Assembly: GCF_963678635.1 (NCBI RefSeq)
Contig: NC_087068.1
Coordinates: 60,452,949-60,516,948, forward strand
Reading direction: 5' to 3'
From: Symsagittifera roscoffensis
Lineage: Eukaryota; Xenacoelomorpha; Acoela; Convolutidae
Length of the DNA: 64,000 nucleotides
A program made the position numbers and the translations under genes. Each line of letters starts with the position of its first letter. Position 1 is the stretch's first letter. Positions 21,045 to 32,519 of the stretch are shown here, one piece after another. Below the pieces are notes generated by a model. It was given only the letters and a program-made list of their open reading frames with translations. It searched no databases and was not told the origin of the DNA.

Positions 21045-22834
21045 CTAGTCTTCGAGGAAAAATCCATGGGGAATTAGGTCTTAAATTAGTTCTGATGATG
21101 TTAATAATTTAGCCAAAATACGAATGATGTTTTTAGTTTGAAGCAGTGGCCAAAGCAATTGAAGTGCTTTGATGAGGTTTAGTTCTTCTGTGCCTACTGC
21201 AAAGTCATGAGGTGTGTTGTTAATTAAATTATAAAGTTTATGGTTATATTTGGTGTTATGTATGAATTCAAGAATAGGGATTTCAATGGGTTGTAGGAAT
21301 TCATGCGGGACAAGGACGGGTCGGGATTCTTTATCTTGGAAGGAGTTGATGATGGGACAGAATATATACATTTGGTGAATGGGGTCATAATTGCGGAGGA
21401 TGCCGTGAAGGTTAGTATCTTTTATACAATAAGTGAAGTTAAGGAAAAATGGTGATGTGTATTTCGAGTTAATGAATTGGAAACGGTGGTGGGGTTGTCG
21501 TGAGGGTGTATGTAGATGGAAGTGATTTTGAATAAAACGATAATATGTGTAAGTGTGCGTTCGTTTAGTGCGTAACATAATATCGTGGGAGCAGTGCAGA
21601 TCTCGTTCCTGCGGTGTAAGGAAGTGAAAGGTTAGTGTGAATAAATCAAATTTTTCTAGGAAGCTTTGATAGGCTTGTGTGTTAATGAGGGCTTCTGAAA
21701 TGATGTGATCGTGTCTTTTATCAAAAATATTAATTGTGAAAATATATGGTGTTGAGATGAAAAATTTTTCTGTTAATTGTGGGTTAGCAAAGCGGTCGTC
21801 ATCTAGAAACTGATCGTGGTTAGGGCGTATGATGTTATGATCGTAATATTCAATAGTGAAGTCGTTAGCGCGGGGTGCAGTGTATTCCTTTAGTAGTTTT
21901 TTGAATCCTACATAAGTGAATTGTTGTAGTGTTTTTGTAGTCTGTGTAACATGTCTTTGCAATTTTCATTATCAGTTATATTGTTGTAAAGTGGTAAGTA
22001 AAGAGGGTTAGAATAGTGATAATATGATGACCAATGAAGTGTTGGTATTAAAACGTATTCGTCTACATAATTTGTGGTGTTATCGTTAATTGTGGATGTA
22101 TTTAAAGTGTACTGAGGAAATGATTGTAGATTAGTTTGTAGGAATTGTTTGGTGTTTTTATGTTTCGGATGATCAATATATTATTTTGCTGTGCCTGGTT
22201 TAGTAGTGAATGGGTGATTTGGGAATTTTCTTTTGAAAGTGCGGTAAGCTCGGTTAGTGCTAGTGGATGTTTCAGTGGATATAAGGGATTGAGTATAGTC
22301 TGATAATGGTGTTGGTGTTGAGGGGCCGGAATTTGTTGTCATGGATGAAAGGTGATTTATAGTAATAGTATTGGGGTGGATAATTTGTTGTTGGAGGGTA
22401 ATATAATTGTCTAGTTCTGAGGAAATTTGAGGGATATCTGGGGAATTGTTGGTCGATCTGTCTGAAGGGGATGGAGTATAGGTTGAGGTGACTTGAGATG
22501 GGTAGGAGGGAGTGGAAAGAGATGGTAGTGGTTGGCTGGCGTTTATAGGGCTAAAAGGGGGTTGTGAAAAATTTTGGGAGTTGGTTTGGGAATAAGTGGA
22601 AGGAGAGGGTTCTGAGTTTGCAAATTCGTCAGGGGTTTCGAGGTCTGAGTTGTTAAATTGTGAAATTGTACGAAAAACTGAGGTGTCTGTGTTAGTATCT
22701 GAATTCGTGCTGGATGGTATGTTAATTATATAATCAGGTGGGGGAAAAGCGAAAAGTGGTATAATGGGAACTGGGTTTTAGAGGTTTGCTGGATGGGAAT
22801 TTGAACGATGGAGGGATCCAAGTTGTCGGCTCAT
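21045..22834 (-). pseudogene. E1 copy B unknown protein downstream of Env
   Basis: Copy B version of the ~595-codon gene at 14600-16397. The ATG is at 22834 (near the Env end). The Ser/Pro-rich half reads on until a TAA at about 22180, and the frame past that stop runs on into the conserved domain region. A 7-nt loss near 21940 puts the domain (open 21962-21081) out of frame. An early TAA at 21081-21083 replaces the Gln codon seen in copy A. Copy A and B thus carry independent lesions on one shared gene plan. The conserved domain differs at about 17 of 268 residues from copy A. No known family recognised. Confidence 0.6.
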
Positions 22835-22840
22835 CGTGTG

Positions 22841-25449
22841 CTAAAAAAAATGATATTTTTGAGATTGAAATGTGGTGGTGTGGGGTTGTTCTATAATTTG
22901 TTCGTATGTACTATCATTTTGTAAATGATTTGTCGTTATATGTTGAATAGGGCTGTGTATGGAATGTGGTCGAAAATTTGGGTTATTGGTAATTGCGAGA
23001 TTTCGAAAAATTCTGGGAACTAGGGATAAGGGGTGATTTTGTGGTAGGGCTGGCACTTGTGGTGCTGTAGGGGTTGTGTCTACGTTGTTGTGTTCTTCGT
23101 CATATGTATTTGGTCTTGTGGCTAGTTTTGTATTGTATTCTTTTATTTGTGCGTCTAGAAGTATTTTGTTTATGGATGATGAAAATATTCCAAAAAATCC
23201 TGCAAATAATATGCGTGCTACACTTGCTTGGCGGTTGACTTGTGTGTGTATAGCGCATGTATTATAGATTCCTTTTAGTAGTGAGAAAAGAAATCCTATA
23301 AAATTGAACATAGCGTATAAGATAGTCAATTTTTCTAAGATGTAATAGGGCCATCCGAGAAAAGCGAGTATCTCGTTTTTTAAGGTTACAAAACTGAAAA
23401 TATTTATGGGTGAAATATCTTGTGGTCTGTATTTTTCGGCGTTTAAATAAATATAGTCTTTAATGTCTTTAAAATATCCGCTGTAATCTTGAGTGTATAT
23501 GTCTGCAAATCCTGCGGTTTCTGCAAGTTTTCTTAAATTTAGATCAATTGATTGTCTTTGTATAGTATCCATTTGTGTGAGTAGTTCTTGGAATTGTTGT
23601 GTTCTAATATGATGTTGTATATCGGATTTAGAATAAATTCCAATGGATTGTAAATCTAGATTGAGGTTTCTAGCAATGGCTCTTATGCTTTCTGGTGAAA
23701 ACTTTTTGAGTGGTTGCATTAATGTAGGGTATGGTGTTAATAGGTAGTATTTATCTTCTTCTGGGTTTAGTTGTATTACATTGTGGCTGTTTTCTGATCC
23801 ACATGGAACTGCGGTATCCCAAAAATATGTTCGTCTTGAGAGTGTGTCGACAAAGTGTACTTTGCTTTTGTAGAATATGGGTATTCTTTTGTAGCAACGT
23901 TTATCTTCGAAAACGTATAATGGTGATACTTTTTTAGTGCAAGTATAAAATCTTAAAATGTTTCCTTCGTAGTCAAGAAAATTTATTCTATTTCCTGATA
24001 ATAAATATCCTGCGTAGGATATTTTTAATACTGCTAATGCGAGTGATTGTAAAATTTGTGTTCTTTCTAATTCGCATAGTTGATGTAATGTTTCTAATTC
24101 TGAAAGTGACATTTCTTGAAAAATTCTACTAATTGTGTAGTCTAATTTCATGTCTAGATGAATGTCATAATGTATTTTTCCAAAATATGTTGTATTCAGA
24201 AGTGATAGTTCTTGTAATCGGGTACTGTGTTTGTCAATTGGTGTTAATTTTCCTCCTGGTTGAGCTATAGATTTTTGGAAATTAACTGGAGTGTAGGGTT
24301 TTCCGTCGTAATTATACTTTGCTGTTGCGTGTGGATTAACTTTAATTTTTCCAGTGGTCATGTCGAATCCTTGTTCGTACTCGACAAGTATTTCGGAGTA
24401 TTGTGTTTTGTAAAGTGGGTTTGCGTATTTACATGCAAATTCTGTTTCTTGGTGATTTGAAAACGTGTAAGTTTGTTTTCTATATTTCTTAGATTTTTGA
24501 AATCATTACTTCGTTTGTGGTGTATGTTTACTTGTTCGTATGGGATGGATTCAATGAAGTATTTTTCATGAAATTGTATCATTCTAGCGTGTATCTTTGC
24601 TACTTGAAATGTTGTGCAGGTATCGTCGGGAAACCAAACAATTGTTGCTTGGGTTCTTGTTGTGGGGTCACAATATCCTTGATAATTTTTACAAGGTAAT
24701 CGAATTCCTTGATAGATCATTGTGTTATCCTCTAAATCTCGTGTGAGTTGTATTTTTTCAAGTTGTATTTTCCAATCAAAAAACATTATTTTTTGGTATC
24801 CTCTATTTTTTGTATCTGCTTTGCAGTTTGAGGGGTCGTTTATTCCAATGTGTGGTATCCAATGTTTATCATCAGGATCATAAGTTAAACGTCCGTGTGC
24901 GCCATTAAATGGGTATTTGTCGTCTAATTTTATATGTCCTTGATAGCGTTCAAGTTCTGCTTGGTATACAGAGTCGCTAAAGACATGGAAGTGTACTATT
25001 TGTCTGTCTGAGTGCTTGTTTTTTGTGAGATTTAACCTGTGTAATTCGACTTTACAATCATCGGGATTGAGATGTAAAAGTCTTTCAATATTACTTTGGT
25101 AAAATGATTCGTGGTCGAGTCTATTTTTATTTCCGTTTGAAACTTGTGAGCAATGTACTTTCTGTTCGGAAAATCTTGCTGTAAATTTATATCCGGTGAC
25201 TGTTGTTGCTCGGGCTTTTGAGTATAGTGTTGCCATTATGTTTGTAGTTTCTATAGCTTGTGGTTCTGTTTCGCATTGTGTGACTTGATTTATTGCATAT
25301 TTTTGTAAGGTTTTTTGTTCGTTTTCTTCACAATCATAATGTGTTACTAGTAAGTCTTGAGATCCTGTCCGAGGAGATGGACTTATATTTTGTTCGGAAA
25401 GTGTACGAAAAATGATGACTAAGAATATTAATATCCTCAAAAGATACAT
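22841..25449 (-). pseudogene. E1 copy B Env-like glycoprotein (frameshifted)
   Basis: Better preserved copy: the first 363 codons (25449-24358) and last 506 codons (24361-22841) are each open and are joined by one frameshift near 24430. An N-terminal signal-peptide-like segment (MYLLRILIFLVIIF) follows the ATG, which lies 13 nt inside the end of the Pro/Ser-rich ORF. The ectodomain has scattered Cys residues and a TQCETEP motif near residue 58. Two hydrophobic C-terminal stretches (near YILEKLTILYAMFNFIGF and VARILFAGFFGIF) suit a membrane anchor. The furin-like basic site of copy A is weaker here (HHKRS). Role: membrane glycoprotein for particle entry, by analogy with errantivirus-type elements; family not verified. 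Confidence 0.7.
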
Positions 25450-26558
25450 GTGTACGATAGTCCTGAATATGGGTTATAAAATGTTATATATCCGATTGTG
25501 GTTTTTGTATATCTATCGTATTTGTAAATTACTTCCGTTGTAATAAATGGTGGTGGTAGTGTTTGAGCTGTAATGTTTGAGGGGCTGAGTGGATAAGGAT
25601 GTTGAACGATGTTATTAAGTTTAACTGTGATTTCGAATTTTAATTGAAGGCTGTTTTGATTTAGTATTTGAACATTATGTTCTCGAATATCGTCGTGGAT
25701 ATCTTGTCTGTATTGCAATCGGTTTAGTGTCCAACTGTGTAGTCGGTGGCTTTCGTTATGTTGTCCTAACAATGGAGGTGGTGCTACAAATGTATTCCAT
25801 TCTAATCTGAAGGGTATATTTGTAGATTGTTCACTGTATCTAGTTTCAATATCATGTGAGATGTTGAGAGGGAAAATTGATGGTGAAATTTGACTTAAGG
25901 ATGGTGTTGATGGAAGTGATAGCGTTTCTGGTAAAGATGAAAATGTTGTTTCTGACGAAGTATCTATTGGGTCGTTAACTAAGTTAGGTTCTCCTTGTGA
26001 GTAGGATTGTGTTGCCCAATGAGGTAAACGTTCGTTCGGGTTAGGTAGATTAAAAGTGTTTTCACGTATTTGTGCTGAGGTTGGTGTTGATCCTAAATGT
26101 TCTGAGTGAATGTTAAGAGTTAGCGTTGGTGTATCTGGTAGTGTTATACTGGAGTTTTCTGAAGATGATGGGGTTGGAGATTGTGGTATACTAAAAGTAA
26201 TTCTAGTAGTTTGAAAATTTCTATTTCTTCTTGGATGTATGATTTGTCTATTTACTTCGATTGTATTCTGATTTTGACTAATGTGTCGGATTCGATTTAA
26301 GTTTTGTTGTAGTGTTGGGTATAGATTATATGTTGGTTCGCTCAATGATGCTTGTCTTTGAACTGGTTCTAAGGGTTCAGATAAGGGGACTTGTCGTTCG
26401 AAAGTGTATGGGTTATCTTGAAATGAAATTCGTGTGGATGTTTGCGGGTTTTGAGTAGTTGTTAGTACTGTGGGGTTTTCTTGGGAAGTTGCCGGTGAAG
26501 ACTGATTTGGGGGTGTTTGGTTAGCAATTTTAAAAGTGTGTTTGCAATATTGTATAAT
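25437..26558 (-). pseudogene. E1 copy B Pro/Ser-rich protein without an ATG
   Basis: This frame is continuous from the stop of membrane protein 2 (26559-26561) to its TAG at 25437-25439, about 374 codons, and is in phase with membrane protein 2 (26747 and 26345 differ by a multiple of three). No ATG is seen in the first 70 codons, so it may be expressed as a stop-readthrough extension or through splicing. Composition: Pro/Ser/Thr/Gln-rich for two thirds, then an ordered C-terminal part with Trp, Tyr and Ile that overlaps the Env start. I call it a pseudogene because its neighbours are broken; this ORF itself has no visible lesion. Confidence 0.5.
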
Positions 26559-26747
26559 TTAGTGAGAATATTTATGTTTGTTATAGTATTCTTCGATAAA
26601 TAGAATCAAAAGGATTGTGGCTAATGCAATTGTTACTATTGCCTTTTTTATACATTTACATATTGTCATAATTAGGGATGTTACAAATGTGAGGAAGATT
26701 ATAAATAGGAGAAAAATGTCTGTTCTACTAAAAATTGTTCGTGTCAT
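26559..26747 (-). CDS. E1 copy B small membrane protein 2
   Basis: Intact 62-codon ORF, two hydrophobic helices around a basic CKCIKKA loop, near-identical to 10685-10873. Its ATG directly follows the TAA of membrane protein 1. Its stop is followed in the same frame by the Pro/Ser-rich ORF. Confidence 0.5.
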   Translation of the reverse strand: MTRTIFSRTDIFLLFIIFLTFVTSLIMTICKCIKKAIVTIALATILLILFIEEYYNKHKYSH

Positions 26748-26987
26748 TTAAATAAATTTGAAGTTATCGTACCTGTATATATGGTCAATGAGTAGGGAAC
26801 AATGGGAATATAGGGCGTAGAGGGTATAGAAAATCAAAATTATGTTTATGAAAATTGTTAGAATTACTATGAAAACTTCAAAAATGTCGATACAAAGTAT
26901 GATGAAAAATTTAGAAATGAGAAAAAGTTTGAAGAAAATGTTTAGAAGTATATTTTTTATGAAGAGAAATGTAGAAGAGAGAAGCAT
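26748..26987 (-). CDS. E1 copy B small membrane protein 1
   Basis: Intact 79-codon ATG-started ORF. Residues 10-60 are almost all Ile, Phe, Leu and Val with a single Cys-Ile-Asp break, predicting two membrane helices, then a polar tail ending KFI. It supports the start used in this family, whereas copy A has an indel near the N-terminus. Confidence 0.5.
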   Translation of the reverse strand: MLLSSTFLFIKNILLNIFFKLFLISKFFIILCIDIFEVFIVILTIFINIILIFYTLYALYSHCSLLIDHIYRYDNFKFI

Positions 26988-27604
26988 TTGAGAAAATGAT
27001 CCGTTCGTCGAATATTTTTTGAATTGCTGAGGCTATATTCAAGTGTGGTCGGATTATTTATTGATTTTTTGACAAGTGGGTTGAGCTACTTGAAAAATTG
27101 TTGGGGGCTTATTTTATGGTGCTCGGGAGGTCTTCTTGACTTTATTTTTATTTGGTGGGTAATCTGAGATATTTTTGAGAAAATTGTACTTCAGTCTAAA
27201 TGATCATGGTTCATTTTTTCTTTAGGCCAATTTGCCATTTTTGGTTGGGGGGGGGGGGGTTTGGTGGGTAATTTTGGGAAAATATTGTTGATCTTTGGGT
27301 TATTAGATAAGGGAGGGTTGGAAGATTCTCGTGGTATTTATTTTAGTTGTCAAAGTTTAGCGAGTTGCTTATTTTTGACCTGGAGGTTGTAAAGTTATAG
27401 TTACGGATATGCCTGGAGATTAATATGTATCTGCTAAGAGGTTGATATTTTTAGAGATTCGAAAGTGGTTGATTTGAGTGAATCTTATTGGTTGATTTTG
27501 AACTAGAATTTTGGTGTTTATTTCAGCATGTTATTTGGAAAGTAGGAAAGTGAAAATGTCTAAGATGGATATGGAGGTGAAAATGTGTGAGGAAGAAAAT
27601 GATT
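26988..27604 (-). other. E1 copy B intergenic region after pol, with G13 tract
   Basis: No ORF. On the + strand a run of 13 G lies at 27247-27259 where copy A has only six C at the equivalent place. The splice-acceptor-like word of copy A reads TTTTCAC here. Confidence 0.5.
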
Positions 27605-29868
27605 TTAATTGTGAAATTCAACTTTCTTTAATATTTTAGATTGTGGGATGAATGTTTTATAATTTTTTCGTGGTTGGTTTCTAAGTCTTGATGATTCTCT
27701 TATGTGTAGATTTTTCTTTCTGTTCTTGTGGTAAGATTTTTTCTATCATTTTTCTATTTTTTCTTTCTTTTTCTAAAATATTCGATTTTAGAGTGTTTGT
27801 GTCTTTGTGAAATCTGTCTTGTTTTTGAATTTGTGTATGTTGATTTTTATGATTTTCATCTAATTTTGGCTCTATTTGTGTGTTATTTTGAATAACTTTT
27901 GAATCGGTGAAAGAATATAGTTGAGTTAATTCGCATAAAACGTATTCTTTCGGATAATAAGGTAATAAATTGTTTCTGTGTTGAACAATTTCTTTTTTTG
28001 CTGTATCTGTAAGTTTATATGCGACTTCAGTTGGTTTGTCAATTATTTGGTAGGGTCCTTTTCTAAGTGGTTGTAATTTTTTAGAGATTCCTTTTTGTGT
28101 TTGAAAATTTGGTATCAAAACAAATGTTCCCATTTTTAGATCGGTGGCTGGTGTAAATCGCTGATTAATTTGATGATTAATGTTTTGTCGTTGTAACAAT
28201 TTCTTTGTTACTTTTTGGTAGATTTCGTTATGCTTTTTATCTATGTTTAAAATCCATTCGGTGTGTGTACCGGAGGCTAGTTTGAGAATTTGTGGATGAT
28301 GAAAATGATCTTCATCATGTGTATGCAATGGTAGATTATAGCATATTGAATCTTTAGTCGGTTGCAATGTCCTTGTGCATTTTTATCTGCATTTGGGTGA
28401 ACATTATTGGTTTTCTTGGTTTTTGGTTAAAAACCATTTCATATGGTGACATTCCTAAAGTTGTCGTTATTTGTGAGTTGTATGCTAATGGGAATAGCTT
28501 TACATCTGTTGACCATTCTGTGTATTTTGTATCATTTCCATTTATGATACATCTGAGATATTCTTGTAAAGAACGATTCATACCTTCGACTAATCCGTTT
28601 GTCCAAGGTGCATGAGATACACGTGGTTTGTGTTTGATATTATATAGATGGCATAATGTGATTATTTCATTGTTAATGAATTCTGTTCCATTGTCTGTTA
28701 CTAAAATTTCTGGTAGTCCAAATTTTGCTATCCAGTGTTCGTAGAGTGTCGTGTAAGCGTAATAAGCGTTACAATGTGGTACTGGGTTAAGTGCTACATA
28801 ATGTGTAAATGCATCAACAATAACCATTATGTATGAATTTCCTTCTGAAGATGGGGAAATTGGTCCTTTTGTGTCAAATGATATTCTGTGATTGAAATTT
28901 AGACTTTGTCCTTTAAAATCTTGTTTTTGTGCTATTTTTTTTTTATTTGGATAAGGCTTTTTTAGTTGACATATTATACAATCATTGCATAATACTTTCA
29001 TCCATATTGGAGCGTTTGGAAAATAAAAATTTTGTGCAAAATTTGAATAAGTTTTTTCTGATCCGGAGTGTCCTTTTGTATTTTGTGTATGAGTGATATT
29101 AAATGCTATCAATATCATACTTAAAGGAAGACAGGGGACTTTAGAATCATCTAATTGATATTCTAAAAGATCTGTGTTTTCGTTTATTGTTGCGTTATTA
29201 AATTTTCGGAAGTATCGAAGAAGTGTTTTGTTTCCTAAATTTGTGGTATCAGCTTTTGCTGGTTTTGTTTTATATTTGTGCCATGATTTGAGTTGTCTGA
29301 TTACTGGGTCTAAATTTAGATATCGTTTCAAAAGTTCAATTGTGATTTTTTTCTGTTGGTGGGAGAAAAATATTGTCAATTTCTACTTTTGTTAGGGGAA
29401 TTGTATCAAGTGGGTCGCGAAGGTTAAAAACTTGGTTGATATTATATTATGCGTCTTGAACTTGTGGTCCTGATAAATTTATTTTATCAGTTAAGTTTTC
29501 TTTTTCGATTGGGGGAAAAAGATCTTTTTTATGTGATTGTTGTTTGACTTTCTTTTGTTGAGTGTTGTTTTTTATCCATTGTGAGTGTGGAATAGGTTTA
29601 AATGTTGATGTATCTAGTAAATTAACTTCGTAGTGATTGTTTTGGCAATCTAGATAGAGTGGGAAATGTTGTAGATTATTTATTTGTGTTTGGTCAATGT
29701 CAGTTTTTACTGCGTATTTGCATTCTAATCGAGGTGATGTTTCGTCTTTTGCGAGATAGAATTTAATATTTTTTGGAATTTCAACTGTAGTTTTTCGTGT
29801 AAGTAGTTCTGGGGGTGTATTTCTACTTAAGGTGTCTGGTAATGCAAGGTTTTTTCCTGCTGTCCAAA
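27605..29868 (-). pseudogene. E1 copy B integrase
   Basis: Zinc-binding HHCC segment (about 29105-28960, ending CIICQLKK), then the catalytic core with SFDTKGP, VTDNGTEF and LVEGMNRS in one open frame (29379-28354). A frameshift near 28360 separates the C-terminal part (28367-27681), which holds the KGPYQII GPY/F module and a Lys/Glu-rich tail. The original stop is TAA 27605-27607, reached after another frameshift near 27700. The connector 29400-29868 is degraded. Function: integration of element cDNA. Confidence 0.85.
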
Positions 29869-31625
29869 CTATGTGTAAGTTTTTCCTGCTCTATATACTC
29901 TATGATTTGGATTTGATTTTTGTGTAAAGAGAAATATAATTGGTTTATGATCTGTGAATAAAACTGTTGGATGCTTTGATCCAAGTATCATAAATTCATA
30001 TTCTGTTAGTGTATAAATGATTGCTGTACATTCTCTCGTTAGTGTGGAGAGTCGTAATTCGGCTTGTGTAAAAAGTCGTGAATTTGCTGATATTAAACTC
30101 ATTTTATTTGTTCCACTATGTGATTGTAGTAGTGCTGCGCCGATGCCAAAATTTGAAGCATCGCACATAGCGTAAAATGGTTGATTTGGGTCTGGAATTG
30201 TGTTTGATATTTGTTCCGTTAAGAGTTTTTTGACTTCTTCAAATCGTACTTGGTGTTCTGTGGTCCATTCAAAATTATTTTGTTGTCTAAGGATGTTATA
30301 AAAAGGTCTTAAGTATAGTTGCATTTTATAAACGTATTTACTTAAGAAATTTAACATTCCGAGGAATTCTTGAATCTTCTTTTTATTTGTCGGTGGTTGG
30401 AGTTTTTGGATTGCATCAATGCGTGATTTTAATGGGGTAATAGTGTTTTGTTCTATGTTATGTCCTAAAAATTTTACTCGTGTTAAAAAGAAATGTGATT
30501 TATCTGGGGCTGCTTTCAGGTTTTCTTTGTGAAGAATTTTATGATATTGTTCTAAAACTGTAAACATTTCGTCTTTAGTTTGTGATTGCATAAAGACATC
30601 GTCTAAATATGTGATTGCGTTTTTTTTAGTATTAGTGGTCTAAAAATTTTGCTCATGAAAGCTGAAAAAGCTGCTGGTCCTATGGATATTCCATAGAATA
30701 ATCGAATAAATTCGTATTGTTGGTTTCCAATAACGAATTGTGTTAGACGTCGTGACTGTTCGTCTAAAGGCATTTGGTTGTAAGCACTGTTCATGTCTGC
30801 AGTTGTGAAATATTTTCCATTAATTTTTGTTAAAATTACTTGTATATGTTCAATGGGCCAATTACATTTAGATTCATCAATTAGTGAATTGAGATATCTG
30901 GCGTCTAAAACTATCTTTAGTGATTCGCCTTTTGCTAAAATGATAACGGGGTTGATAAATGTGTTTCCTTTTGGCTGTTCTTCTTTGTTTACTGGTGATA
31001 TAATTTCATATTGTTCTAAATTATCTAATAATCTGTTGACTTTATCGTGTAAGCGAATTAGTACTTTACTTGCTCTTTGTTTTTTGAAAACTGCGTCTGG
31101 TTTTAATGGAAGGTGTAGGGATGAACTGACTTTTCCTACGTCAAATTTTGATGTTGCGTAGACTGATGAATATTTTAATAGCTGTTGTGCTAGCTTATCA
31201 AATTCACTTTGTGTTATTTGTGAATGCTGGAAATTGAACATAGTTAAAAATTTCTGTCGATCTTTTGTATATTTTGTTATATCAAAAGTTGGTTTGAAAT
31301 ATGGGGTTTTTGTGAAATAGTCTGTATTTCTTTTTTCATTACTTATTATATTATTTATAGATAAATCTTCATTAAGAATAGTGGAATGGCAAATGTCAAG
31401 TAATTGTAATATATTATTTACTCTGTAGGCTTTTTCTTGTACAGGTGAAGTTGTTGCGTTTGTTTCGCAATATCCCAATAATCCTAGGGGTAGTGTTATT
31501 TTATTTGATGTATTATTATATACGTGGAGTGAAAAAACATCTGAATTAATGTCTTTTTCATATCTTATTGATGATATGGTTATTTTGAAAAATTTATGAA
31601 TTGGTCTGAATTCAAAATCTGACAT
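29869..31625 (-). pseudogene. E1 copy B reverse transcriptase and RNase H
   Basis: The RT fingers and palm are open from 31625 to 30603, including KIVLDARYLNS and TADMNSAYNQMP. One missing base in an A-run near 30615 shifts the frame just before the Tyr-Leu-Asp-Asp motif (30598-30609), which then continues open to 29869 with RNase H residues CDAS, TREC and TDHKP. Only this shift and a frame break near 29885 prevent a full RT-RNase H frame. Confidence 0.85.
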
Positions 31626-32519
31626 AAATAGTTTTTGTCTATTTTGGTTTGTATTATATTGATGGACTTGTTTTATTGAGAACTTGTAGACCGTTCCTGA
31701 TAGTGGGTTCAGGTGTCTTCGTTCTTAAATGTTAAAGCGGTATTTTTTATTTTTGTGTATTTATATTTTATGTGTAACTTACTATTTAATATATTTATGG
31801 TTGGTATATACTTAGTAATAAATGGTATACCTATGATTTTGTGTTTAATATCAGTAATATGAAATGTTTGTTTGAATGGCTTATTTAGTATTTTGTTTTG
31901 TTCCATTGTTCTTGTGGGAACAAGGAATAGTTGGAATTTACCATAGTTTGTTAACATCGATCCTTGTGCTGTCGCTAACTTACTAGATGTTACTAAGGGT
32001 TTTAGATTTGGATGTAATAACCTTATTTCATTCCATGTAGGAATATTGATGATATTTAATTCTGCGCCTGAGTCGATTAAAAAATCAATTTCAAGATCTG
32101 GTGGCTGAAATTCTTTGCTTTATGGGCTTTCTAAGAGAAATGGGATTGTCCAAATTTTTTCTCGTGGCGGTTCTTTTTGTACGTTTTGATATATGTGATT
32201 TGTGGTTAAATTTTTCATTTCGTTTTTATCAAATGAATTTTCCGTGTCAATTTTGTGTGCTTCTTGGTTGGTTTGTGTAGTATTATTATTTGGTCCTAAA
32301 TAATAATTGTTAAGGAGTTCTAGTTGATTTTCGTATATGTTTGAACTAAAAGGTTCTTCATATGTGACTGATTCATAGTCATTTTCGACAGTTATCATGT
32401 TAATTAAGATATTATTATCTGTATCGCTTTCACTGTCTGTTGATTCGCAATTAATGTGATTTACTTGAAATTCGATATTTTCTGTGTTATCGATACCTGG
32501 GGGTCTGAAGTTATTTCTT
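31626..32519 (-). pseudogene. E1 copy B protease region
   Basis: Contains the aspartic protease motif Asp-Ser-Gly-Ala (about 32060-32071). TAA 32118-32120 interrupts it upstream; copy A has a sense codon there. Upstream is the acidic spacer (32398-32120), in which copy B keeps the frame that copy A lost. Downstream is a Lys/Ile-rich linker open to 31709, with a small deletion near 31725 relative to copy A. Confidence 0.7.
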
